In this document: piece by piece, positions 15,974 to 24,724 of the stretch
How the letters are laid out: every line of letters starts with the position of its first letter
How positions within the stretch are numbered: position 1 is the first letter of the stretch
Origin: Cytophagales bacterium
GTDB lineage: Bacteria > Bacteroidota > Bacteroidia > Cytophagales > Cyclobacteriaceae
DNA length: 38,575 nt
Assembly: GCA_020403045.1 (NCBI GenBank)
Contig: JADBYK010000037.1
Span: forward strand, 1-38,575
Reading direction: 5' to 3'
The notes under the pieces: generated by a model
Database searches by the model: none
What the model was told of the DNA's origin: nothing
What the model saw: the letters and a program-made list of their open reading frames with translations, nothing else
Made by a program: the position numbers and the translations under genes

Positions 15974-16004
15974 TTTTTAAAATCCATTTCTGACTCTATT
16001 TTTG
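15974..16004 (+). promoter_or_regulatory. Possible yebC promoter
   Basis: TATTTTTG (15997-16004) fits TAnnTTTG; TTTT sits 18 bases upstream. A second -7-like box, TAAATTTG, lies at 15951-15958 with TTTT at 15929-15932. Which is used, if either, is undecided. Confidence 0.3.
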
Positions 16005-16032
16005 CAGAAGAAAATAATCAATACAATTTGAC

Positions 16033-16740
16033 ATGGGACGCGTATTTGAAAAAAGAAAACATACGATGTTCGCTCGCTTTGACCGAATGGCCAAAGCTTT
16101 TACGCGGATAGGAAAAGATATTGCCATGGCCGTGAAAGCCAATGGCCCCAACCCGGATAACAATCCCAAGCTTCGAATGGCCATTCGAAATGCAAAGGGC
16201 GCGAATATGCCGAAAGATCGGGTTGATGCAGCTATCAAACGCGCATCTTCCAAAGAAGAAAAAGATTTTCAGGAGATTGTGTACGAAGGCTACGCCCCAC
16301 ACGGAGTACCTGTGTTGGTAGAATGTGCTACTGACAACCCGACCCGAACAGTGGCAAATATCCGGTTGCAGTTTTCCAAAAATCATGGCACCATGGGCAA
16401 TTCCGGATCTGTCTCGTTTATGTTTGAACGAAAGGGAGTATTTAAATTCGAACCTTCTAAACTAAACCTAGATGAATTAGAATTAGACCTGATTGATGCG
16501 GGTGCGGAAGATATTCAACGGGACGCGGAAGAGACTATCATCTACACCAAATTCACTGAGTTTGGTCACATGTCTAAATTCCTGGAATTCAAAAAACTGG
16601 AGGCAAAAAGCTCTGAACTCAATTATATTCCCAACAGCACAAAAGAATTAACAGAGGCTGAGCAAGATGAGGTACTCAAGTGCATCGAAGCACTGGAAGC
16701 AGATGATGACGTGCAGAACGTTTATCACAATCTTGCTTAA
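16033..16740 (+). CDS. yebC: YebC/PmpR/TACO1-family protein
   Basis: 235 residues with the family start 'MGRVFEKRKHTMFARFDRMA' and the hallmark 'NPKLRMAIRNAKGANMPKDR' and 'YEGYAPHGVPVLVECATDN'. Three-domain alpha/beta layout, full length. Members were called transcriptional regulators, but recent work in other bacteria shows YebC-type proteins helping ribosomes through proline stretches; either role is cytoplasmic. The sequence does not tell which subtype this is. It is convergent with the LtaS-like gene (19-base gap), no terminator hairpin visible. Confidence 0.95.
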   Translation: MGRVFEKRKHTMFARFDRMAKAFTRIGKDIAMAVKANGPNPDNNPKLRMAIRNAKGANMPKDRVDAAIKRASSKEEKDFQEIVYEGYAPHGVPVLVECATDNPTRTVANIRLQFSKNHGTMGNSGSVSFMFERKGVFKFEPSKLNLDELELDLIDAGAEDIQRDAEETIIYTKFTEFGHMSKFLEFKKLEAKSSELNYIPNSTKELTEAEQDEVLKCIEALEADDDVQNVYHNLA

Positions 16741-16759
16741 TCGATCAGCTGCCGGAGGT

Positions 16760-18745
16760 TTAATTTTTCTTCTTCGATAAAACTTTCAATTGACTCCCCT
16801 CCTTGGTGAGGTTGTCATCTACCATGCGGTTATTGTATTGCTGTATAAGTGCACGTAGCCTTGCCTGCATCTGAGAAACTGTATCGGGAAGCGCATTAAC
16901 TTCATTGCTCTTTAAAAATGGATCCTTTTTAAAATCAAAGAGTGCGATTGATTTCTGCCCATTAAATAGCAGGAGGTAGTCCCCTTGAAAAAACTGATAC
17001 GTGTTGTTTAGATAATTGAAGGCAAATGGGCGCTCTTTGGCACTAAATACATTGCGCCCAAACGCAACGTAGGGCTGATCGTAGCCTAAGTAGCCTAAGA
17101 TGGAAGGCAAAATATCAACCTGCTGAACTAACTCATCCTTCATACCTATATCTTCCCGCCCCGGTTCATAAAAAATTAGGGGAATTGAAAAATAACCCCA
17201 TACTGTATTGTATTGCGGATAATGAATTTCTTCAGAAGCATGATCTGCAGTGATCACAAATAGCGTATTTTTAAACCAATCCGTCTTAGCCGCTGTTTCA
17301 AAGAAACGCTTGAGCGCCCAATCCGAATATTCAATTGTTCTATAAATCGGCAGTGAGCCACCTTTAAATTTATTTTGATATTCTTCAGGCAGCTGGTAAG
17401 GATGGTGAGAAGACACCGTAAACAACGTGGTATAAAAAGGTTGCTTGAACTCACTCATCTTTTTAGAATAGTACTGAAGAAACTTCTCGTCCCAAATTCC
17501 CCATATCCCATCAAAGTCATCGTCATTCCCATATTCATCTTTTCCAAAATAGTCGTCAAAGCCGCTTTGATTGGCAAATGCATCAAAGCCCATTGATCCG
17601 TTGGAAGCGCCATGAAAAAAGGCGGTGTAATATCCTTTTTCCTTTAACAGAATCGGGAGGCTATTCAATTTGTTTCCCGAAAAATGTGAGAGCACATAGG
17701 GCACTTCAATGGATGGAACAGAGCAGATCACAGAAGGCATCGCATCAATCGACTTACGACCGTTTGCCATTGAGTACTTGAATGATTGGCTATGAGAAAT
17801 AAGCGAGTCTAGAAAAGGTGTGTACCCTTTATAACCTTCTTTTTCCCACGATTGATTATAAGCTCCCACAAACTCCTTCGAAAAACTTTCTAAAATAATT
17901 ACCACTACATTTTTGTTTTGAAACCGTGGCGAATCGGTTGGTGTCTTGAGGGGATTAAAATACTTTTCCAGCTCTTGCTGTGACTCGTAATAGTAAACCT
18001 TCTTAATGATGTTTGCCTTTGCCGTACGCATCAGTGCAAAAGGGGTATTCAAAACCAAATTGACATCGTTTGGCTCTTTGGCATATGCCGCTGCGTTGCT
18101 CAACGTTATTGGACGAGTACTTTCACGAAAACCACCTCGCGCTCCGCCAATAAAAAGCCCGACCGCCACCACCATGACCAATGTATTGACCACATAAAAC
18201 AACCACGGTTTTTTGATTTGCGGACCCTCGAAGCGGATTTTTTTGTATCCCCACACCAACAAAGCGACTAACAATAGAAAAAAGAAAAAAGCATACCAGT
18301 AGTCAAACAAAAAACGAAAAAATAACTTCCCTAAATTCGTTTCATTCTCGAATTGACTAAAAACACTGAGCGTAGTTCTTCGAAGTGTGAACCGGTAATA
18401 AATGATGTCGGCAGAGTTTGCCGCAAACGCAATCGTATTACAAACAATGAAGACCCACTTAAGTACAAGCTTATACCACCCAGAAAATCGAAAAGTAAAG
18501 GGAACGATCATCAACAAGATGAACAACGAGTTGGAATAGAGCGTGGCGGAAAGATCGAACCGCAATCCACCCGCTGCAATGGTGAGGAATCGGTTGGCAT
18601 TCATGCCCTGAAAAAACGCTCTGTTAAAAAGAAAAAATCCTACCCTGCTCAACGAATAGAGTATCATGATCAACAATAGACTGAGGATCAACGCAACGTA
18701 GATGTTGTTACGGCCCTTGAAGCGCCAAAATTGACTGTCAGTCAT
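16760..18745 (-). CDS. LtaS-like membrane sulfatase/phosphatidylglycerol-type transferase
   Basis: 661 residues from ATG 18745, giving five membrane segments (about 15-40, 65-90, 95-120, 150-175, 185-210) and an extracytoplasmic sulfatase-fold domain. A GTG at 18805 would add a sixth hydrophobic stretch and seems less likely. Metal and active-site regions are visible: 'VVVIILESFSKEF', 'NGRKSIDAMPSV' with Ser in the place of the LtaS nucleophile Thr, 'FFHGASNGSMGF', 'VSSHHPYQLP' and 'FVITADHASEE'. In Gram-positives LtaS builds lipoteichoic acid; Bacteroidota have none, so it more likely moves phosphoglycerol or phosphoethanolamine to lipid or glycan. Substrate unknown. Confidence 0.88.
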   Translation of the reverse strand: MTDSQFWRFKGRNNIYVALILSLLLIMILYSLSRVGFFLFNRAFFQGMNANRFLTIAAGGLRFDLSATLYSNSLFILLMIVPFTFRFSGWYKLVLKWVFIVCNTIAFAANSADIIYYRFTLRRTTLSVFSQFENETNLGKLFFRFLFDYWYAFFFFLLLVALLVWGYKKIRFEGPQIKKPWLFYVVNTLVMVVAVGLFIGGARGGFRESTRPITLSNAAAYAKEPNDVNLVLNTPFALMRTAKANIIKKVYYYESQQELEKYFNPLKTPTDSPRFQNKNVVVIILESFSKEFVGAYNQSWEKEGYKGYTPFLDSLISHSQSFKYSMANGRKSIDAMPSVICSVPSIEVPYVLSHFSGNKLNSLPILLKEKGYYTAFFHGASNGSMGFDAFANQSGFDDYFGKDEYGNDDDFDGIWGIWDEKFLQYYSKKMSEFKQPFYTTLFTVSSHHPYQLPEEYQNKFKGGSLPIYRTIEYSDWALKRFFETAAKTDWFKNTLFVITADHASEEIHYPQYNTVWGYFSIPLIFYEPGREDIGMKDELVQQVDILPSILGYLGYDQPYVAFGRNVFSAKERPFAFNYLNNTYQFFQGDYLLLFNGQKSIALFDFKKDPFLKSNEVNALPDTVSQMQARLRALIQQYNNRMVDDNLTKEGSQLKVLSKKKN

Positions 18746-18848
18746 GAATCGCAGAATGATCGTAAAAAGCGTAAAAATACTCCAAAGAGGCTGAAAAAAG
18801 GACACCGTCTTTTCAGTATTTATCTTAGTTTTGTTAAATAAGAATTAG

Positions 18849-19799
18849 ATGAAAATGGCCAAAAGCCTTGGTTTTGAAGCTACGAAATCACGCATTGTAG
18901 AGACCGTTGCCAAAGCAACATTCTTTGTTACGTTGACGCTTTGTAATTCGCATGCAAGCGCTCAAAACGTGGAGGCTTTTGGTATATACGGAGGGTTTAA
19001 CTTCCCAGTTACCATGGACGAAGGACTTTCAAAAGATCCCCGCTATTTTGGCCAACTAACTTTTCGTACTACTCCTATAGGTTTTTCCTATGGCGTTGAT
19101 AAAGTTGGGTTTGGATATATTTTAACCCCATGTTATTTACAGGCTGGGCAAAAGTTCAGCATTCGGAATTCAATTGGTGGCGAGATTGGAACACGCGACA
19201 TCCAAATGGATTACATCAGTCTACCAATCGCACTCAAACTGCACATAAACGACTTATCTTTTTTCAGGCTGAGCGGTGTACTGGGTCTAAATGTCAACTA
19301 CCTGATAAAAGGAAGAGAAACAATTTCGCAGGCGGCCTCGAAAGTCACGTATCCTTTAGGGGTCACGATCCCAAAAGATCCGGGGTATGTGGCGGCTTAC
19401 GATGGCGTGTTTGTTCCTGCTGTTGATAATTTAGAGTATGTTTCGAACGAAAAATTTAATTCGATTCAACTATTTGCAGCTTTGGGACTTCGCGCAGACT
19501 TCGACATCAATGATGAGTGGAGTATTAATTTCGATGGACGCGCCAATTTTGGACTTTTTGACTCACGCCAGACGAGCTATGTGAATCAGCTCAAAAACCC
19601 GTCAGGAGAGCCAGATTTCAACGGAAATCCTGGAGCACCCGATCTACCCGGTCAAAGGCGTGAGATCTACTTAGCCGTGAGCATCGGGATATCGAAAATC
19701 GTCCAAACAAAAAACAAGTTCAAAACGAAACGAACAGGGATAACCAATCGAGGAGCCAAAAACATCCCCAGACCTCGCAATATGAGACCAAAGAGTTAA
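18849..19799 (+). CDS. PorT-like outer-membrane beta-barrel protein
   Basis: 316 residues. The N-terminal region (~1-39) has a signal peptide with an unusually long n-region, ending 'SHASAQ'. The rest alternates short amphipathic strands with Gly/Asn turns, e.g. 'FGIYGGFNFPV', 'YISLPIALKLHI', 'FFRLSGVLGLNVNYLIKG', 'IQLFAALGLRADFDI', as in 8-strand barrels of the OMP_b-brl_2/PorT type. It ends with a Lys/Arg-rich tail after the last strand, which is unusual for a barrel. PorT-type proteins belong to type IX secretion or adhesion, but no T9SS gene is nearby, so the specific role is open. A -7-like TAGTTTTG lies at 18826-18833 without a clear -33 box. Confidence 0.75.
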   Translation: MKMAKSLGFEATKSRIVETVAKATFFVTLTLCNSHASAQNVEAFGIYGGFNFPVTMDEGLSKDPRYFGQLTFRTTPIGFSYGVDKVGFGYILTPCYLQAGQKFSIRNSIGGEIGTRDIQMDYISLPIALKLHINDLSFFRLSGVLGLNVNYLIKGRETISQAASKVTYPLGVTIPKDPGYVAAYDGVFVPAVDNLEYVSNEKFNSIQLFAALGLRADFDINDEWSINFDGRANFGLFDSRQTSYVNQLKNPSGEPDFNGNPGAPDLPGQRREIYLAVSIGISKIVQTKNKFKTKRTGITNRGAKNIPRPRNMRPKS

Positions 19800-19839
19800 T
19801 ATTTCAGAGTCTGAAGAAAAACAATAGCGACTATCTTTA

Positions 19840-20277
19840 CTATGAAATCAAGAGCGTGACTCGCTTCATTGCTTCCTCATAACCCTGCCCGTGCAGAATA
19901 TTGCTTTGTATAGTATCAACCAATTCTTTTACCTTATCACGGCTGTATCCAAATTTGACGGCAAAAATGTGAGACAGCTTCAGCTCTTCGCTGTGCACAT
20001 TCGTATCGATACTCATCATATGAACTAAATCATATAGTTGATGGAATTTTTCGTTCGCATCCGTTGGTACTTCAAATTTAATTAGGTTCGGGTTCTTTCG
20101 AATTTCCTTCAATTGCCCTTCACCGATGCCATTTCTCCTGGCAATCGATTTCAACAAGTCATACTCCACTTCGTCAAAATTCCCATCTACAGCAGCCAAT
20201 TCAATAAGATTCTTCATATGGCTTTTGGCACCGGATTTACCCTGACTGAAAGCGCCCAATAGGTCTTTTAGATTCAT
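19840..20277 (-). CDS. TerB-like (tellurite-resistance family) protein
   Basis: 145 residues, all-helical. 'HMKNLIELAAVDGNFDEVEYDLL' (shown up to EYD as NLIELAAVDGNFDEVEYD) is the acidic metal-binding helix pair of the TerB/DjlA-N fold, and a second similar acidic pair follows at 'VHMMSIDTNVHSEEL'. Such domains sit at the inner face of the membrane in stress-response systems, but single TerB-like proteins in Bacteroidota are uncharacterised. It is alone, convergent with the barrel gene, and lies directly before repeat copy 2. No ter gene cluster is present, so tellurite resistance should not be assumed. Confidence 0.75.
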   Translation of the reverse strand: MNLKDLLGAFSQGKSGAKSHMKNLIELAAVDGNFDEVEYDLLKSIARRNGIGEGQLKEIRKNPNLIKFEVPTDANEKFHQLYDLVHMMSIDTNVHSEELKLSHIFAVKFGYSRDKVKELVDTIQSNILHGQGYEEAMKRVTLLIS

Positions 20278-20316
20278 ATGAACTCGGTTTAGAATATAAT
20301 AAAAATACGCAATTTA

Positions 20317-20554
20317 TTTTAAACCCAAACTATGCATTAGGAATGCATAGTTTGCCCAGGGGGTTGACGATCCGCCTGAGGCGGATGTCAAGGTTAAACA
20401 TCGTGACGCTTTCGGTCAGAGTCAGACATTTATCGTCTGACCTGACAATGAAAATCACCAACTTGGTTTTCTTAACTGGGGCTAAATCGTTGATTTTCAT
20501 TCGTCAATTATGCAATGCTGACAGTACCGTCAGCATTGCATAATTGGGTTAAAA
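20317..20554 (+). repeat. Dispersed multi-hairpin repeat, copy 2 (complete)
   Basis: The only full copy, 238 bp. Outer ends are imperfect inverted repeats: TTTTAAACCCAAACTATGC on the left and, complemented, TTTTAACCCAATTATGC on the right. The left hairpin AAACTATGCATT-AGG-AATGCATAGTTT spans 20327-20353; the right hairpin with 15-bp arms spans 20508-20543. Between them are ATCCGCC/GGCGGAT, GTCAGAC/GTCTGAC and smaller stems. No clear target-site duplication was seen. It lies between the TerB-like and sugar-kinase-like genes, 28 bases from the latter's stop, in a 304-base gene-free gap. Confidence 0.85.
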
Positions 20555-20581
20555 TCAAAATGAATTCTGACAATCCTTCTG

Positions 20582-21616
20582 TTAAATCTCTTGGCTTTTC
20601 CTGGCACGGACAAATGCCGAATATAGACTTAGTTGATTCTGCGCACGTATTAGATTCTGGCCTTCAAATTGAGCCCCATAATAAACGTCATTATTGAAAT
20701 AATCCGTCAAAAAACGCAGTGACTGCATATAAATCAAGATTTGTCCGGCTAAGAAAAATGAATTTTGCTCTTCGATTGATAATGCGCCTTTCATTCCCTC
20801 TGAATATCCCTGCACTATGGCATGGTAGAACATAGGTCTGACCTCGATTTTGGAGAAATCCGTTTCCTCTTCGTTGGTAGGTGACAAGTACGTTCGCATC
20901 ATATCGCCCACATCGCTGAAGAAGTAGCCTGGCATAACGGTATCCAGGTCGATCACGCAGACACCCTTATTGTTCAAATCGAACAAGACGTTGCTGATTT
21001 TAGTATCATGGTGAGTGACGCGCAGTTTGAATACTGGATTTCTGAGAATTCGGTTGTATTCATCCACCAGACGCGCGTAACTCCTTTTTTGATTAATCTC
21101 TTCGTAACATGCGCTTATCCTTTGTGGATTCCCGGTTAGAAGCGCATTCTCAAATTGTTTGTAGCGATACGCCAAGTCATGAAAATTTGGAATCGTGACA
21201 TGAAGTTGTTTGGCATCGAAATCAGAAAACGTGCTCGAGAATTTTCCAAACTGTAGCGCGGCTTCATAGGCCTGCTCGGGCGTTTCTACAACTTGAATAG
21301 TTTTAGAGTTTTTAACAAACGGAGTGAGTCTGAAGTACCCCTTGCCCGTTTCGTAAGCTAACTCTTCGCCACGTTCAGTTCGTATTGGAGATACCAAAAA
21401 ATAGTCAGAACCAATTGACGCCAGATGATCTGCCAGCAAGCGAACATTAGTGGCGATTTTCGCAGGCTCTTTAAAAATAGTATCATTAATGCGTTGGAGA
21501 ACGAAGCTCTCCCCTTTTGCGCTCACCTTCCACGTTTGGTTAATCAATCCACCCGATATGGGTTCTAAGGACGCATTTTGAAATTGAGAGCCAAATTGTT
21601 GAAGTATGCTGTTCAT
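20582..21616 (-). CDS. Aminoglycoside-phosphotransferase-fold kinase, possibly N-acetylhexosamine 1-kinase
   Basis: 344 residues with the APH/choline-kinase fold. N-lobe: 'PISGGLINQTWKV' and 'SFVLQRINDTIF' with the likely ATP lysine replaced by Gln-Arg context. Catalytic loop: 'VTHHDTKISNVLFD' (His-x-Asp...Asn). Metal site: 'CVIDLDTVMPGYFFSDVGD'. This matches the phosphotransferases related to NahK, which phosphorylate N-acetylhexosamines at C1 (often misnamed mucin desulfatase in Bacteroidota). The sugar substrate is inferred and not certain. It is followed by repeat copy 2 and lies 80 bases downstream of leuS. Confidence 0.82.
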   Translation of the reverse strand: MNSILQQFGSQFQNASLEPISGGLINQTWKVSAKGESFVLQRINDTIFKEPAKIATNVRLLADHLASIGSDYFLVSPIRTERGEELAYETGKGYFRLTPFVKNSKTIQVVETPEQAYEAALQFGKFSSTFSDFDAKQLHVTIPNFHDLAYRYKQFENALLTGNPQRISACYEEINQKRSYARLVDEYNRILRNPVFKLRVTHHDTKISNVLFDLNNKGVCVIDLDTVMPGYFFSDVGDMMRTYLSPTNEEETDFSKIEVRPMFYHAIVQGYSEGMKGALSIEEQNSFFLAGQILIYMQSLRFLTDYFNNDVYYGAQFEGQNLIRAQNQLSLYSAFVRARKSQEI

Positions 21617-21654
21617 ATTCTTATCTCAGGCAAAGCCGTTTAGGCGCAAGCCAA

Positions 21655-21692
21655 TTTGGTAAACGCTTCGCGACTTCGCGCCTTTGCGTGAA
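21655..21692. repeat. Short intergenic repeat word downstream of leuS
   Basis: The stretch around 'CGCTTCGCGACTTCGCG' and 'GCCTTTGCGTGAAAC' has internal near-repeats of CTTCGCG/CTTTGCG. From memory, very similar words (GCGACTTTGCGTCTTTGCGTG) recur between genes in many Bacteroidota and other genomes. Confidence 0.45.
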
Positions 21693-21696
21693 ACTA

Positions 21697-24636
21697 TTAC
21701 AACACCACGTTTACAATCCTCCCAGGCACCACAATCATCTTCTTAGGTGGTTTGCCTTCCGTCCACTTCTGAACAATTTCAGAGGCAAGAACGATTTTTT
21801 CAATGTCTTCCTTCGGCATATCTAAAGCGAACTCCATTTGAGCACGCACCTTGCCGTTGATAGAGATAGGATAACTGAATGTACTTTCCACCAAGTACTG
21901 ATCATCGTATTTTGGATAAGTAGCCATCAAAATACTTTCTCTATGTCCCAACTTTTCCCAAAGTTCTTCTGCAATATGCGGAGCAAAGGGAGAAAGAGCG
22001 ATTACCAATGGCTCTACGATGGCACGCTTATCACATTTTAAAGAACCCAATTCGTTCACACAAATCATAAATTCACTCACGGAAGTATTGAATGAAAAAT
22101 TTTCAATATCCTGCTCTACTTTTTTGATTGTTTTATGCAGTACTTTCAATTCCTCACGTGTAGCCTCGGCTTCGCTGACTTTCAAATTACCTGATTGGTC
22201 ATGAATCAAATTCCAAACCTTGCGCAAAAACTTAAACACGCCATCAATGCCTTGTGTACTCCAAGGCTTTGAAGCTTCTAATGGCCCCAAGAACATTTCG
22301 TACATACGGAGTGTGTCGGCTCCGTAGTTATTTATAATTTCATCGGGGTTAACAACATTGTAGTATGACTTGCTCATCTTTTCGATAGCAGAGCCACAAA
22401 TGTATTTGCCTTCATTGTCGCGAATAAACATAGCATTTTCGAATTCCCCAGGCTTCCACTTCTTTAAAGCTGCCTCATCTAGTTCAAGTCCATCAACACA
22501 ACTTATGTCGACATGCATCTGAATAACAGAAAGGTTTTCTGAAAACGTATAGCTATTCTTTCCTTCGTTCAAAGCTCTTAACTGACTATCATACTCTTGA
22601 TTTAACTTGTCAATTTCAGAATCCTTTACTTCATCCATTACCTTTTTTGCTGTCGTATATCCAACAAATACATTTGGTAATTCAGGGTTAGGATCTGACT
22701 TTTTATCACCCATAGCTGATTTCTTCAATCTATACACAAACCTCGAATCCCCGGTAATCTTACCCTGATTGATCAACTTCTTAAACGGCTCATCAAATTT
22801 GAGGTAACCTAGATCGTGCAATACTTTTGTCCACAGCCGAGCGTACAGCAAGTGAGCAACTGCATGTTCTGCTCCACCAATATACACATCCACCTGTTTC
22901 CAATAGTCGAGAGCTTTGGGATCTGCGAATGCAGTTGTATTATTTGGATCCATGTAGCGCAAAAAATACCATGCTGCACCAGCGTGTGTGGGCATGGTGT
23001 TGCTGTCGCGTTTCTGATCAGCCGCGAAATTGATCCAATCCGCCAGGTTGGCCAATGGACCTTCTCCATTGCCCGATGGCTTGAAGTTATCAGAAGGCGG
23101 CAACTCTAAGGGAAGTTCGCTTTCCTTCATCGCATAGGGCATATCATCCTTAAACACGACAGGGAACGGCTCGCCCCAATAGCGTTGGCGGCTCCAACCT
23201 GCATCGCGCATTTTATAATTTACTTGTCGTTTGCCGATGCCTCTCTTTTCTAATTCCTGAATGGCTACGTCAATGGCATCGCGCATCACCAGGCCATTCA
23301 AGAAACCGGAATTTTCGAGAACAGCATCTTTTGTTGGATTGGCTTCTTCGCCATTGTAGTGCGAACCGATGATATTGGTAATAGGCAACTTAAAGTGCTT
23401 CGCAAACTTATGATCGCGCTCGTCACCACATGGCACGGCCATAATCGCGCCTGTGCCATATCCTGCCAATACATATTCACTGATCCAAATAGGAATTTGA
23501 TTTCCGTTGAATGGATTGGTTGCGTACGCACCAGTAAACGCTCCCGTGATTTTCTTCACTTCAGCCATTCGGTCTACTTCCGATCGACTTTCTACGTACT
23601 TGAGATATTTTTCTATGTCTTCTCGCTGCGCGTCAGAAGTAATCTGCTTCACCAGTTCATGCTCCGGTGCAATCACCATGAAATCAACTCCAAAAATAGT
23701 ATCGGGTCGTGTTGTGAAAACTTTAATTTTGAATTCTGAATGTTGAATTTTGAATTCCAGCTCCGCGCCTACACTCTTCCCAATCCAATTCCGCTGAATG
23801 TCTTTCATCGACTCGCTAAAATCGATTTCGTCCAATCCTTTCAGCAAGCGATCGGCATATTCAGTGATGCGCAAACTCCACTGGCGCATTTGCTTTTTCA
23901 CGACCGGAAACCCTCCTCGGTAACTGACACCGTTGATCACTTCATCGTTGGCCAACACTGTACCTAATGCCTCGCACCAATTCACATCCGTATAGGCCAA
24001 GTACGCCAAACGGTATTGCATCAAGATTTCTTGTTGTGTTCTTTCATCAAAACCTTTCCATTCAGCTGCGCTGAAATTCTTAATTCTAAATTTTGAATTT
24101 TGAATGGGATGGTTTGCATTTCCCTCGTTCTCAAAAATCGAAATCAACTCAGAAATTCGCTCTGCCTTTTCTTTTTTTCGGTTGAACCAGCTATCGAAGA
24201 TTTGCAAAAAGATCCATTGCGTCCATTTGTAGTAAGAAGGGTCACAGGTTTGAACCTCACGGCTCCAGTCGTAACAAAATCCAATTTTCCCTAACTGCCT
24301 TTTGAAGTTGTTGATGTTATCCTGTGTTGAAATGGCGGGGTGAATGCCGTGCTCCAGTGCGTACTGTTCAGCCGGCAACCCAAATGCATCGAACCCCATC
24401 GGGTGCAACACATTAAAACCTTTGATCCGTTTAAATCGTGCTACAATATCCGAAGCAATATACCCAAGTGGATGTCCGACATGCAGGCCAGCCCCGGATG
24501 GGTAGGGAAACATGTCTAAGACGTAGTACTTTGGCTTTGAAGTGTCTTTGTTGACTTTGTAGAGGGCACGCTTTTCCCATTCATTGCGCCACTTCTGCTC
24601 AATGTTTTTGATCTCTTCTTTGCTGTAATCGGCCAT
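21697..24636 (-). CDS. leuS: Leucyl-tRNA synthetase
   Basis: 979 residues, longer than the usual ~860-930. Class I motifs are intact: 'YPSGAGLHVGHPLGY' (HIGH type, near 44-58) and KMSKS near 750. The CP1 editing domain has 'FTTRPDTIFGVDFMV' and 'GTGAIMAVPCGDERD'. Extra length comes from a Bacteroidota-type insert before KMSKS ('FVYRLKKSAMGDKKSDPN' onward, about 90 residues, with 'MHVDISCVDGLELDEAALKK', 20 residues) and from two short AT-rich repeat insertions ('IQNSKFRIKN' near residue 180, 'FKIQHSEFKIK' near 298). It charges tRNA-Leu and edits Ile/norvaline-type errors. It probably leads the run leuS-kinase. Confidence 0.97.
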   Translation of the reverse strand: MADYSKEEIKNIEQKWRNEWEKRALYKVNKDTSKPKYYVLDMFPYPSGAGLHVGHPLGYIASDIVARFKRIKGFNVLHPMGFDAFGLPAEQYALEHGIHPAISTQDNINNFKRQLGKIGFCYDWSREVQTCDPSYYKWTQWIFLQIFDSWFNRKKEKAERISELISIFENEGNANHPIQNSKFRIKNFSAAEWKGFDERTQQEILMQYRLAYLAYTDVNWCEALGTVLANDEVINGVSYRGGFPVVKKQMRQWSLRITEYADRLLKGLDEIDFSESMKDIQRNWIGKSVGAELEFKIQHSEFKIKVFTTRPDTIFGVDFMVIAPEHELVKQITSDAQREDIEKYLKYVESRSEVDRMAEVKKITGAFTGAYATNPFNGNQIPIWISEYVLAGYGTGAIMAVPCGDERDHKFAKHFKLPITNIIGSHYNGEEANPTKDAVLENSGFLNGLVMRDAIDVAIQELEKRGIGKRQVNYKMRDAGWSRQRYWGEPFPVVFKDDMPYAMKESELPLELPPSDNFKPSGNGEGPLANLADWINFAADQKRDSNTMPTHAGAAWYFLRYMDPNNTTAFADPKALDYWKQVDVYIGGAEHAVAHLLYARLWTKVLHDLGYLKFDEPFKKLINQGKITGDSRFVYRLKKSAMGDKKSDPNPELPNVFVGYTTAKKVMDEVKDSEIDKLNQEYDSQLRALNEGKNSYTFSENLSVIQMHVDISCVDGLELDEAALKKWKPGEFENAMFIRDNEGKYICGSAIEKMSKSYYNVVNPDEIINNYGADTLRMYEMFLGPLEASKPWSTQGIDGVFKFLRKVWNLIHDQSGNLKVSEAEATREELKVLHKTIKKVEQDIENFSFNTSVSEFMICVNELGSLKCDKRAIVEPLVIALSPFAPHIAEELWEKLGHRESILMATYPKYDDQYLVESTFSYPISINGKVRAQMEFALDMPKEDIEKIVLASEIVQKWTEGKPPKKMIVVPGRIVNVVL
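23721..23758. repeat. AT-rich ATTCAAAATTC repeat inside leuS
   Basis: On the coding strand the motif ATTCAAAATTC recurs with small changes (AATTCAAAATTCAACATTC, then AGAATTCAAAATTAAAG), adding 'EFKIQHSEFKIK' to a loop just before the 'FTTRPDT' editing motif. The reading frame is kept. Confidence 0.65.
24074..24105. repeat. AT-rich ATTCAAAATTC repeat inside leuS, second site
   Basis: The same word family (CATTCAAAATTCAAAATTT followed by AGAATTAAGAATTT) adds 'HPIQNSKFRIKN' in a loop before 'FSAAEWKGF'. Two independent in-frame insertions in one gene are notable. Confidence 0.65.
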
Positions 24637-24724
24637 TTCTATAATTCTTATTTTTCAGAGCCGCAAAAATAAGCCAAAAGCGTGAAATGACCTTCTTAAT
24701 TTAATGGGTGATCATCAATGTTCG

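Noticed and set aside
19840-20277. Tellurite-resistance cluster
   Set aside because: Only one TerB-like gene, no terC, terD or terZ-type genes.
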